Origin: Pseudomonadota bacterium
GTDB taxonomy: Bacteria > Pseudomonadota > Alphaproteobacteria > Acetobacterales > Acetobacteraceae
NCBI GenBank assembly: GCA_018240405.1
Contig: JAFEFW010000615.1
Location: forward strand, 95,287 to 159,286
DNA length: 64,000 nucleotides
Reading direction: 5' to 3'
The position numbers were made by a program, and so were the translations under genes. Positions 38,589 to 46,513 of the stretch are shown one piece after another (the stretch's first letter is position 1; every line of letters starts with the position of its first letter). The notes beneath the pieces were generated by a model, which ran no database searches, was not told the DNA's origin, and saw only the letters and a program-made list of their open reading frames with translations.

Positions 38589-39421
38589 GCCGCCTTGCTG
38601 AGCCGGTCGAACGCCGCCAGGCGAGCCACCAGCGCCTCCATCTGCCGCAACGGGATCATGTTCGGACCATCGCTCGGCGCCCGGTCGGGGTCCGGATGCG
38701 TCTCGATGAACACCGCCGCGCACCCCACGGCCAGGGCGGCACGCGCCAGTACCGGAGCGAATTCGCGCTGCCCTCCGGATGACGTGCCCTGCCCGCCCGG
38801 TTGCTGCACCGAGTGCGTCGCATCGAACACCACGGGGTAGCCGGTTTGCGCCATGATCGGCAGGCTGCGCATGTCGCTGACCAGCGTGTTGTAGCCGAAA
38901 CTGACCCCGCGCTCGCACAGCAGGATATTCCGGTTGCCGGTGCCGGCGATCTTTGCGGCAACGTTCTGCATGTCCCACGGCGCCAGGAACTGTCCCTTCT
39001 TGACGTTGATCGCCCGCCCGGTCTCGCCCGCCGCGAGCAGCAGGTCGGTCTGCCGGCACAGGAAGGCGGGGATCTGCAGCACGTCGACCGCCTCGGCCGC
39101 GGGCCCACATTGGTCGGGCGCATGCACGTCGGTCAGGACGGGCATCCCGGTGGCGTCCCGAACGTCGGCCAGGATCGCCAGGCCTGCCGCCATGCCGATG
39201 CCCCGGGCGGCGGTTGCACTCGTGCGGTTGGCCTTGTCGTAGCTGGATTTGTAAATCATCGGCACGCCGGTGCGCTGGCTGATGGCGCGCAGTTCGGTTG
39301 CCACCTCCAGCGCATGGGAGCGGGATTCGATCTGGCACGGCCCCGCGATCAGCACGAACGGCAGATGGTTGCCGATTTCAAGGTTGCCGACGCGGACAGT
39401 CTGGGGGGCGGTGATGTGCAT
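38585..39421 (-). CDS. kdsA: 3-deoxy-8-phosphooctulonate (KDO-8-P) synthase, metal-dependent class
   Basis: About 278 aa. It condenses phosphoenolpyruvate with arabinose-5-phosphate to make KDO-8-phosphate for lipopolysaccharide. Motifs are [73 protein letters not shown] and [16 protein letters not shown]. The Cys in AGPCQIES is the metal ligand of class II enzymes (E. coli has Asn there), so metal dependence is expected. The ATG at 39421 matches the family N-terminus; a longer frame to 39517 has no support. Confidence 0.95.
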   Translation of the reverse strand: MHITAPQTVRVGNLEIGNHLPFVLIAGPCQIESRSHALEVATELRAISQRTGVPMIYKSSYDKANRTSATAARGIGMAAGLAILADVRDATGMPVLTDVHAPDQCGPAAEAVDVLQIPAFLCRQTDLLLAAGETGRAINVKKGQFLAPWDMQNVAAKIAGTGNRNILLCERGVSFGYNTLVSDMRSLPIMAQTGYPVVFDATHSVQQPGGQGTSSGGQREFAPVLARAALAVGCAAVFIETHPDPDRAPSDGPNMIPLRQMEALVARLAAFDRLSKAA

Positions 39422-39723
39422 GCCGATATCCGTGGGTGGACCAGTGGAACTGTAGCGACCCCCGCTATCCCCTGCCATGGGTCGGCGCGTCAGCCTCAGG
39501 ATGCGCCCTCGCAACAATCAGTGGTTGCAACGCTCAGCGGCTAATCGCTCATTCTGATGCATACCGTGTCAAAATAAGACAGAAAGCCTAATTTGCTAGC
39601 TTGTCCACAGGGCAAATTCGGCGAATTCGATCACCGCGGATGAAAAGCGAGCCTCAATGGATTGTGCCAGCCGCAACCCTGCTCTACCGCCAGATGGACG
39701 GTGAAACTGCGCGGAGCGAGTCG
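39422..39723. other. 302-base divergent intergenic region between kdsA and CHAP gene
   Basis: This is the promoter region for both divergent genes. It is AT-richer around 39541-39600 and contains TGTC-AAAATAA-GACA (39567-39581), a small interrupted palindrome that could be an operator. No gene was recognised here. Confidence 0.4.
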
Positions 39724-40581
39724 ATGCGAGGATGGCGATCAGAAACCAAGGCTTGTCTTATCGGATCGGCCCTTCTGCTCTCCATGTTTTCTTTGCAGAA
39801 TGACGCATATGCTAAGTCAAATCCACGTCAGAGTGGTATTTCCGCAACACATGGTGGTGCGCAAGCGCCACATAAAGTTGCCATAACGCAGAAATATGGC
39901 GTCCAGTACGGCCGGGCCTACTACGCCTACAATGCGGGCCGCCACGTGAGCTTTGCCAACGCCCGCGGCCGCTATGGCTACAGCAACGTCAATTACCGCT
40001 CCTGGGGCGGGATTTCGTGTGTGCCGTACGCCCGGAATGTCTCCGGCATCCAGATCCCCGGCAACGCCTGGGAGTGGTGGTATAACGCAGCCGGTCAGTA
40101 TGCCCGGGGCCATCAGCCAGAACCCGGTAGCGTTCTGGCGTTTCGGGCTAACGGGCGGATGCGGATGGGACACGTCGCCGTCGTATCCGAGGTGATCAAT
40201 GCCCGCGAAGTCCTGATCGACCACGCCAATTGGGCTGGTACGCGCGGCGGCGTGGCACGCGGGGTTTCCGTCGTCGACGTGTCGGAAGCAAACGACTGGT
40301 CGGCGGTGCGCGTTCAAGTCGGCAGCCGCACCGATTTCGGCTCCGTCTATCCGACCTACGGCTTCATCTACAATCGCCCGGATCGTGGTGGCCCGGTCGT
40401 GACCGCTGCCGTCGCGCCCGCCCCTATCCCGGTACTGAACCCGGCACCGAACGACCTTCGCCCTGTCGCGGAACGGAGCGGCTGGCGGACCTATGAGGAA
40501 GTGGCGCAAGCACCGGCTTCGCGGAGCAGACAGCGCCAGCACCTGGATTTGCGGGTGAATCCAAACCATCGGGTGCGCTGA
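39724..40581 (+). CDS. secreted CHAP-domain cysteine amidase/peptidase
   Basis: About 285 aa. The N-terminal signal (CLIGSALLLSMFSLQNDAYA) predicts export. The CHAP domain (about 80-200) has the nucleophile Cys in WGGISCVPYAR, a following NAWEWWYNAAG helix, PEPGSVLAFRANGRMRMGHVAVVSEV with the catalytic His, and IDHANW with a further conserved Asn. Such enzymes cut peptidoglycan peptides or amide bonds. The C-terminus is Pro/Ala-rich and ends in a basic tail. The start at 39724 has GGAG upstream. A strong terminator follows, so the gene is a single transcription unit. Confidence 0.83.
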   Translation: MRGWRSETKACLIGSALLLSMFSLQNDAYAKSNPRQSGISATHGGAQAPHKVAITQKYGVQYGRAYYAYNAGRHVSFANARGRYGYSNVNYRSWGGISCVPYARNVSGIQIPGNAWEWWYNAAGQYARGHQPEPGSVLAFRANGRMRMGHVAVVSEVINAREVLIDHANWAGTRGGVARGVSVVDVSEANDWSAVRVQVGSRTDFGSVYPTYGFIYNRPDRGGPVVTAAVAPAPIPVLNPAPNDLRPVAERSGWRTYEEVAQAPASRSRQRQHLDLRVNPNHRVR

Positions 40582-40639
40582 ACCGGGCGCCCGCCAGGCC
40601 AACGCTCCGCGGCTTGGCCGTTATGATCACGACCGAGAC

Positions 40640-40669
40640 GACCGGAACCCTTCGTTCCGGTCTTTTTTT
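40640..40669 (+). terminator. rho-independent terminator after the CHAP gene
   Basis: A 9-bp stem (GACCGGAAC at 40640-40648 with GTTCCGGTC at 40654-40662) has a 5-base loop and is followed immediately by seven T (40663-40669). It lies 58 bases beyond the CHAP stop codon and upstream of otsA. Confidence 0.92.
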
Positions 40670-40775
40670 GCGCGGCACGGTGCTGCGCGCGTGCATGGCG
40701 TCCTGACATGATGGCGTTATAACAACAGGCCGCGCGACGACGCTGCTTGTGTGACCGCGCCCGGAGCCTACCGCC

Positions 40776-42140
40776 ATGTCGCGTCTTGTCGTTGTCTCCA
40801 ACCGCGTCGCCCCGATCCAGGAGGGTGAAGCGACCGCCGGTGGCCTTGCCGCCGGCGTGCTGGATGCGCTGCGGCAGAAGGGTGGACTGTGGTTCGGCTG
40901 GAGCGGCGACGTCACCGAGGCCAGCGCGCCGAAACCGCACCGCACCGTTGGGCCGATCACGCTGTTCACCATCGATCTGTCGCGGCGCGACTACGATGAT
41001 TTCTATCGCGGCTTCGCCAATGGCACGCTGTGGCCGGCCCTCCACTATCAAATTGGCCTCGGCCGCTTCGAGTGGAGCGAGTTCGAGGGTTATCGCCGCG
41101 TCAACGACCTGTTTGCCCAGGCGCTGGCCCCGATGGTGCAGCCGGATGATCTGATTTGGGCGCACGACTATCACCTGCTGTGCTTCGCCGACTCCCTGCG
41201 CGCCCTGGGCCTGACCAACCGCATCGGCATCTTTCTGCACACACCTTGGCCGGCGCCAGGCGTGTTCATGACGGTACCGTCCCACGCCGACTTGGTCCGA
41301 TCGATGTGCGGCTACGACCTGATCGGCTTCCAGACCGAAATCGACCGAACGGGTTTCGTCGACTATCTCGTCCGGTATGCCAACGGTGAGCGGTTGGGCA
41401 GCGGCGCTGTGCGCGTCTACGACCGGGTCGTGAAGACCGGCGTTTACCCGATCGGCGTCCATGTCGATGAGGTGCGTGCCCAGGCGGAGACGCCCATCAA
41501 CCGCCGCCAGGCAACGCGCATGCGCGCGTTCCTGATGGAGCGGCTGATCCTGTCCGTCGACCGGCTGGACTATTCGAAGGGACTGCGCCAGCGCTTCGCG
41601 GCGTTTGAACGGTTTCTGGCCGACTTCCCGGCGCAGCACGGGCTGGTGACGTTCATGCAGATCGCGCCGCCCTCCCGGTCAGATATCGAGACCTACCAGC
41701 GGATCCGGCGCGAGCTGGAGGGCGAGGCCGGCCGGATCAATGGCCGCTTTGCCGAGGTTGACTGGGTGCCACTGCGCTACCTGAACCGCAGCTTTCCCCG
41801 CAACGTGCTGATGCCGCTATACGCCGAGGCGCAGGCCTGCCTGGTGACGCCGCTGCGCGACGGCATGAACCTGGTGGCAAAGGAATACGTTGCCGCGCAG
41901 GACCCCGAGGACCCTGGTGTGCTGATCCTGTCCGAGTTCGCCGGCGCCGCCCGCGAACTGGATACCGCGCTCCTGGTCAATCCCTATGACGAATCCGGAA
42001 TGGCCAAGGCGATGGACCGGGCGCTGTCGATGCCGGCCGAAGAACGGCGAGAGCGCCACCAGGCCATGCTGCAGGTCATGCGGGAAAACAGCCTGGAGCG
42101 GTGGCGTGACCGTTTCGAAAGAGACTTGCGGGGCGGGTGA
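40776..42140 (+). CDS. otsA: trehalose-6-phosphate synthase
   Basis: 454 aa GT20 glycosyltransferase. It starts [32 protein letters not shown] and has [31 protein letters not shown] (donor binding), SRSDIETYQ-like region and the acidic [14 protein letters not shown] motif. It joins UDP-glucose (or a related donor) and glucose-6-phosphate to trehalose-6-phosphate for osmotic and stress protection. No otsB phosphatase is adjacent. The gene starts about 107 bases after a terminator, so it has its own promoter. Confidence 0.95.
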   Translation: MSRLVVVSNRVAPIQEGEATAGGLAAGVLDALRQKGGLWFGWSGDVTEASAPKPHRTVGPITLFTIDLSRRDYDDFYRGFANGTLWPALHYQIGLGRFEWSEFEGYRRVNDLFAQALAPMVQPDDLIWAHDYHLLCFADSLRALGLTNRIGIFLHTPWPAPGVFMTVPSHADLVRSMCGYDLIGFQTEIDRTGFVDYLVRYANGERLGSGAVRVYDRVVKTGVYPIGVHVDEVRAQAETPINRRQATRMRAFLMERLILSVDRLDYSKGLRQRFAAFERFLADFPAQHGLVTFMQIAPPSRSDIETYQRIRRELEGEAGRINGRFAEVDWVPLRYLNRSFPRNVLMPLYAEAQACLVTPLRDGMNLVAKEYVAAQDPEDPGVLILSEFAGAARELDTALLVNPYDESGMAKAMDRALSMPAEERRERHQAMLQVMRENSLERWRDRFERDLRGG

Positions 42141-42160
42141 CGGCGGCTTGTCGCCGCCGT
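42140..42160. terminator. hairpin between convergent otsA and binding-protein genes
   Basis: An 8-bp stem (ACGGCGGC at 42140-42147 with GCCGCCGT at 42153-42160) has a 5-base loop in the 32-base gap between two convergent genes. There is no T-run, so a bidirectional terminator is only possible. Confidence 0.4.
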
Positions 42161-42172
42161 AACGAATCGCGC

Positions 42173-43162
42173 CTAGTCCCCGTCCCGATCATGTAATTCC
42201 GACCAGAACAGATCCTTCCACGAGGCCGGCGCGACCTTGATCCTGCCGACCTTGGCCATGAAGCTCGCCCATTTCATGGTGCCATGCGGCGTCACGATAT
42301 ACTTGAACGCCGGATCAGACAGCAGCTGTTCCATCAGCGCCTGGTCCACCCGTCCCTTGGAGTCTTCCACGAAATACGCTGCCGTCTCCTTTGGATTGGC
42401 CGCAATGAAATCCGACGCCTCCTGCATCGCATCCAGGATCGCGCGATAGACCATCGGGTTCCCATCGTGGAACCGTTTCGAGGTCCAGGCCATGCCGCCG
42501 GACGACGGTCCGACCACCTCGGTCGAGGTCAGGACGGTGTGCACCGCCGGGTCGCGCATCTGGATGTTCTGGTAGGGCGGCACGGTAAACGCAGCGTTGA
42601 AATCGCCTGAGCCGGCAAGCAACCCGCTCGTTGCATCCGGCGGCGACAGCGAGAAGGTCAGGTGATCCAGCCGGTCATACGCTGCGTCGCCCCATTCCTT
42701 CGCGGCTGCCATCTGCAGCAGCACCGCCTGCGCCGAGACCTTCACCGCAGGCAAGGCGATGCGGTCCTTCTCGGTGAGGTCCTTGATCGAACGCACGTTC
42801 GGATTGCGCGAATTCAGCCAAAGCGGCTGCTGTGACATCGCCGCGACGCCGCGTACCTCCTGCGGCGAACCCTTGGTCTTTGCCCAGATCGTCAGCAGAC
42901 CCGGCATGCCGCCCGAAGCAATGTCGATCGAGCCGGAAAGCAGCGCATCATTCATCATGTCCGGGCCGTTGAAGGTGACGAACACGGTCTTCAGTTCCGG
43001 CAGGCCAAGACGCCTGGCGTGCTTCTCCAGCAGGTTCTGGTGCTTCATGACGTTGAACTGCAGGTAGCCCATGCTGAATTGCTGGGCGAAGCGCACCTCG
43101 TTCACTTCAGCACGCGCCGAGGCGCAGAACATACTCAGGGCAAGCAACGCAAGCCAACGCAT
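42173..43162 (-). CDS. NitT/TauT-type ABC substrate-binding protein
   Basis: About 329 aa. The signal peptide is MRWLALLALSMFCASARA. The body resembles the SsuA/TauA/NMT1 fold: NEVRFAQQFSMGYLQFNVMKHQNLLEKHARRLG, NDALLSGSIDIASGGMPGLLTIWAKTKG, NPNVRSIKDLTEKDRIALPAVKVSAQAVLLQMAA. Such proteins bring sulfonates, nitrate, pyrimidine precursors or similar anions to an ABC permease, which is not encoded here. The start at 43162 has GGGGAAA upstream. It is divergent from two TauD-like dioxygenase genes, which suggests sulfonate or a related organic substrate. Confidence 0.82.
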   Translation of the reverse strand: MRWLALLALSMFCASARAEVNEVRFAQQFSMGYLQFNVMKHQNLLEKHARRLGLPELKTVFVTFNGPDMMNDALLSGSIDIASGGMPGLLTIWAKTKGSPQEVRGVAAMSQQPLWLNSRNPNVRSIKDLTEKDRIALPAVKVSAQAVLLQMAAAKEWGDAAYDRLDHLTFSLSPPDATSGLLAGSGDFNAAFTVPPYQNIQMRDPAVHTVLTSTEVVGPSSGGMAWTSKRFHDGNPMVYRAILDAMQEASDFIAANPKETAAYFVEDSKGRVDQALMEQLLSDPAFKYIVTPHGTMKWASFMAKVGRIKVAPASWKDLFWSELHDRDGD

Positions 43163-43433
43163 GACGATTTCCCCAGCAGTCATTTTGGGCGGATCATCCT
43201 GGGCAGGCGGTCATTGCGCAAGAGCGGCGTAGCGCGCTCAGTGTCGCGCGGTGGCATCCTTGATGCGCTCCGTGTCGCCTTGATTTACCGGAACCAGCAA
43301 GGCGTACGGAAATCGAGCCGACACCAAGCACTCAACGTATGCCACGAAGATCACCAAAGCCTGCGCGCCCAGGATTGGCAATCCGCATCCCAGATGGCCT
43401 ATGATCAGCGCCAATCCGCAGAGGCAGGCGTCC

Positions 43434-44336
43434 ATGAACATCACTCCATTGACCCAGAATGTCAGCGGCGACTTCGTCGGCGAGGTCAGCGGCATTGACC
43501 TGACGGCACCGCTGTCGGAAGCCGCGGTTGCCGCCATCGAAGCCGGCATGGACCATTACGCCGTGCTCGTCTTCCACGACCAGCAGTTCGACGACGACAG
43601 CCAACTCGCCTTCACCCGATGTTTCGGCGAGCTTGAAGTGTCCTCCGGCGGCGAGATGAGCAAGCCGGAAGAGCGACGGCTGAAGCTGGAAATGGCCGAC
43701 ATCTCGAACCTGGATCGAAATAACCAGCTGCGCGCCGCGAATGACCGCGTGCGCCTGATCGCCCTCGGCAACCGGCTGTGGCACTCCGATGCATCATTCC
43801 GAGCCATTCCGGCGAAGTATTCGCTGCTATCGGCCCGCATCGTGCCAGGCAAGGGCGGCAATACGGAATTTGCCGACATGCGTGCGGCATACGACGCGCT
43901 CGACGGTGCAACGAAAGCGCAGATCGAGGACCTGGTCACAGAGCACTCGAACGCCTTCTCACGCGAAATGATTGGCTTTCCGGCCGAAGCCTATGGCGCC
44001 GACAACCAGGACAAGTTGCGCCCAGTGCGCCACCGGCTGGTGCGCACGCACCCGGTCACCGGCCGCAAGTCGCTCTACCTGTCGGCCCATATCGGCAGCA
44101 TCGTCGGCTGGCCGGTGCCGGAGGCGCGCGCCTTCATCCGCGACCTGATGGAGCATGCGACGCAGCCGGAGTTCACGTATGCTCACGCCTGGCGCCCTTG
44201 GGACCTGGTGATCTGGGACAACCGCACGACGATGCACCGTGCCCGCCGCTACGACGATCTGCATGACATCCGCGACATGCGCCGTTCCACGGTCCGGGGC
44301 GACGCAATGACGGCGCCACAGGCGCAAGCGGCATAG
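43434..44336 (+). CDS. TauD/TfdA-family Fe(II)/2-oxoglutarate dioxygenase (copy 1)
   Basis: 300 aa. The iron triad is visible as LWHSDASF (His-x-Asp) and, 130 or so residues later, NRTTMHRARRYD (His); the 2-oxoglutarate-binding Arg is in the following DMRRSTVRGD. It starts with the family N-terminal pattern NITPLTQNVSGDFVGEVSGIDL. TauD/TfdA enzymes hydroxylate organic sulfonates or aryloxyacids, releasing sulfite or the phenol. The substrate is unknown. The next gene is a close paralogue 9 bases downstream. An ATG at 43401 would add 11 residues. Confidence 0.87.
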   Translation: MNITPLTQNVSGDFVGEVSGIDLTAPLSEAAVAAIEAGMDHYAVLVFHDQQFDDDSQLAFTRCFGELEVSSGGEMSKPEERRLKLEMADISNLDRNNQLRAANDRVRLIALGNRLWHSDASFRAIPAKYSLLSARIVPGKGGNTEFADMRAAYDALDGATKAQIEDLVTEHSNAFSREMIGFPAEAYGADNQDKLRPVRHRLVRTHPVTGRKSLYLSAHIGSIVGWPVPEARAFIRDLMEHATQPEFTYAHAWRPWDLVIWDNRTTMHRARRYDDLHDIRDMRRSTVRGDAMTAPQAQAA

Positions 44337-44345
44337 GAACGACAA

Positions 44346-45233
44346 ATGACCGTAACAATCACCCCCCTTACCCCTGGCTTCGTCGGCGAGGTCACCGGCG
44401 TCGACATCACACAGCCGCTGACGCAGCCCCAGGTCGCTGCCCTGGAAGCCGGCATGGACCGCTACGCAGTGCTGGTCTACCACGGCCAGCGCTTTGCCGA
44501 TGACGACCAGCAAAAGCGCTTCAGCCGCTATTTCGGTGCACTTGAAACCACAGCCGGCGGCAACGTCACACGGCCTGAGCAGCGCCGGCTCGATGCCGAC
44601 ATGGCGGACGTATCGAACCTGGGTGCCGACCACCAGCCGCTGGCGCGCGACGACCGGCGACGTCTGTTCAACCTCGGCAACCAGCTTTGGCATTCCGATA
44701 GTTCGTTCCGGGCGGTGCCTGCGAAGTATTCGCTGCTGTCGGGGCGGATCGTGGTGGACAAAGGCGGCAACACGGAATTTGCCGATATGCGCGCGGCCTA
44801 TGATGCGCTCGACGACGAAACGAAAGCGCAGATCGAGCACCTGGTCTGCGAACACTCCCTCCTTTACTCCCGCGGCACGCTCGGCTTTACCGAACTGTCC
44901 GAGGATGAAAAGAAAGCGTTTACCCCGGTCCGGCAGCGCCTGGTGCGTACGCACCCGGTCACGGGGCGTAAGTCGCTGTACCTATCCTCGCATATCGGCA
45001 CCATTATCGGCTGGCCGATGCCCGAGGCGCGCGCTTTCATCCGTGACCTGACGGAGCACGCGACACAGCCGCGCTTCTGCTACAGCCACAAATGGCGGCC
45101 TTACGACCTGGTAATGTGGGACAACCGCACCACGATGCACCGCGTGCGCCGCTTCGATGAGACGCAGGTGCGCGACATGCGCCGCACCACCATCGCCGGC
45201 GATAGCGTCACGGTCGAGCAACTGGCTGCCTGA
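44346..45233 (+). CDS. TauD/TfdA-family Fe(II)/2-oxoglutarate dioxygenase (copy 2)
   Basis: 295 aa. It is a clear tandem duplicate of the gene just upstream, roughly two-thirds identical by eye, with long shared stretches such as KYSLLS, GGNTEFADMRAAYDALD and LVRTHPVTGRKSLYLS. The iron ligands LWHSDSSF and NRTTMHRVRRFD and the Arg in MRRTTIAGD are all kept, so both copies should be active. Differences cluster in the segment after the GGNTEFAD block, which may give different substrates. Confidence 0.87.
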   Translation: MTVTITPLTPGFVGEVTGVDITQPLTQPQVAALEAGMDRYAVLVYHGQRFADDDQQKRFSRYFGALETTAGGNVTRPEQRRLDADMADVSNLGADHQPLARDDRRRLFNLGNQLWHSDSSFRAVPAKYSLLSGRIVVDKGGNTEFADMRAAYDALDDETKAQIEHLVCEHSLLYSRGTLGFTELSEDEKKAFTPVRQRLVRTHPVTGRKSLYLSSHIGTIIGWPMPEARAFIRDLTEHATQPRFCYSHKWRPYDLVMWDNRTTMHRVRRFDETQVRDMRRTTIAGDSVTVEQLAA

Positions 45234-45297
45234 TCCTTCGGCCGGCGCCGAGGCGTCCACACGTGCATCGCGCGCCGGCCGCGCTAACATCCGGCGC

Positions 45298-45969
45298 ATG
45301 AGCGACGTAAGCCGTATTGCTGCCCTGCTGGGCGATCCCGCCAGAGCCAACATTCTGACCGCGCTGATGGACGGGCGGGCACTGACGGCGAAGGAGCTCG
45401 CCTTCGCCGCGCATGTCTCGCCGCAGACCACCAGCGGGCACCTCGCCAAGCTGACCGACGCGCAACTCCTCTCGGTGGAGCGCCAGGGGCGACACCGCTA
45501 CTACCGTCTGTTCAGCCCTCTCGTTGGGCAGATGCTGGAGAGCGTGATGGCGCTGGCTGCTTCGGCCAGCCCCGCCCCCCGAACATGGCGCGGGCCCGAA
45601 GGGCTGCGCACCGCCCGCACGTGCTACGACCACCTCGCCGGCCGGCTGGGCGTGGCGCTGGCAGACTCACTAACCGAGGCCGGACATATTGTGCTGTCGC
45701 CGGACGGCGGGGAGACCACGGCATCGGGCGACGCGTTCCTGGCTGAGTTCGGCGCGCACCCGGCGGACGGCAGGCGCGTGCTGTGCCGCCCCTGCCTGGA
45801 CTGGAGCGAGCGGCGTCCGCACCTCGCCGGGCGTGTCGGCGCCGCGTTGTGCCACCGCTGCCTGGACCTCGGCTGGCTGCAGCGCCAGCGCGACACGCGC
45901 GCCGTTGCCATTACGCCGGCCGGCAAGCGCGGCTTCGCCGAAGTCTTCGGGATCAGCTGCAACTGGTGA
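45298..45969 (+). CDS. ArsR-family winged-helix regulator
   Basis: 223 aa. The N-terminal ArsR/HTH_20 domain is ISRIAALLGDPARANILTALMDG, ALTAKELAFAAHVSPQTTSGHLAKLTDAQLLSVERQGRHRYYRL. A C-terminal half of about 110 residues holds RTCYDHLAGRLGVALADSL and a CRPC ... CHRC pair of CxxC motifs, which could bind a metal or a thiol. The ATG at 45298 is chosen as the family N-terminus; the open frame begins at 45157. It lies 64 bases after the dioxygenase pair, so it may regulate those genes. Confidence 0.82.
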   Translation: MSDVSRIAALLGDPARANILTALMDGRALTAKELAFAAHVSPQTTSGHLAKLTDAQLLSVERQGRHRYYRLFSPLVGQMLESVMALAASASPAPRTWRGPEGLRTARTCYDHLAGRLGVALADSLTEAGHIVLSPDGGETTASGDAFLAEFGAHPADGRRVLCRPCLDWSERRPHLAGRVGAALCHRCLDLGWLQRQRDTRAVAITPAGKRGFAEVFGISCNW

Positions 45970-45970
45970 A

Positions 45971-46243
45971 GTGGGGGGCTTCTGTTGCCCGGTGCCCCCC
46001 GAACCGCGCCTATCGCTTATGCAGCGACGGCGAGCGCCTCATTGTCATTGGCACTTGTAGATTGACCCGATAACGGCGGTATCATGCCGGGCAAAAGGTG
46101 GGTCTTTACCACGCGTGTCGAGCCTGTTTCGCCCCCGTTGGCCCAGCCGACAAGCCGGGAAAACTGGTGGAGGCGCCGGGCACTGCCCCCGGGTCCACAA
46201 CGCTTATTCCACGCACCGTTTATCACCATAGTCCGCAAGCGGA
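45971..46243 (-). ncRNA. ssrA: circularly permuted two-piece tmRNA
   Basis: This gene is not visible as an ORF. On the minus strand the acceptor piece comes first (about 46243-46165, ending in encoded CCA), then a 28-base spacer that is removed, then the coding piece beginning GGGGGCGAAACAGG at 46136. The 5' GGGGGCG pairs with CGCCTCC (46175-46169) to make a 7-bp acceptor stem with the G3-U70 pair that defines tmRNA charging by AlaRS. The tag frame is at 46052-46017: ANDNEALAVAA then TAA. tmRNA frees stalled ribosomes and tags their products for proteolysis. The gene order is typical of alphaproteobacteria. The outer ends (acceptor 5' end, coding 3' end) are approximate. Confidence 0.92.
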
Positions 46244-46250
46244 CGCGGCA

Positions 46251-46279
46251 GATGTAGGCGTTGCGCCGGGCACAATCAA
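46251..46279 (-). promoter_or_regulatory. predicted sigma-70-type promoter for ssrA
   Basis: TTGATT (46279-46274), a 17-base spacer and TACATC (46256-46251) put transcription start near 46244, just before the acceptor piece. The -35 box sits in the loop of a 9-bp inverted repeat (GCGCCGGGC at 46263-46271 and its complement at 46280-46288). Confidence 0.45.
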
Positions 46280-46513
46280 GCCCGGCGCGTCGTGCGGCGA
46301 AAATGCTGCTGGAAACACGCTGCGACGCCGCCGGCCTGGTCAGCTGCCAGCCAGAAGGTGCCGCTCCAGGAATGGACATACAGATGCAGTATCGAGGGCG
46401 CCGTCGTACGAGTAGGCGCAAGCCAACACGCAGAACGTGTCCTGGAAATATTTTGATACAACTTCATTACGGCACAGCAGGTGGAACGTTGCCGCAGCGT
46501 TTAACTCACGCTA

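Noticed and set aside
38157-39338. 393-codon version of the YjbR-like gene
   Set aside because: The upstream part lies inside kdsA in another frame; the GTG at 38588 overlapping the kdsA stop is the better start.
46098-46415. 105-codon plus-strand ORF over the ssrA acceptor piece
   Set aside because: Similar short ORFs (VEAPGTAPGS-like) are often annotated in alphaproteobacteria opposite the tmRNA acceptor; the RNA structure explains the sequence.
46017-46421. 134-codon minus-strand ORF ending in ANDNEALAVAA
   Set aside because: Only its last 11 codons are real, as the tmRNA tag; the rest crosses the tRNA-like parts of ssrA.
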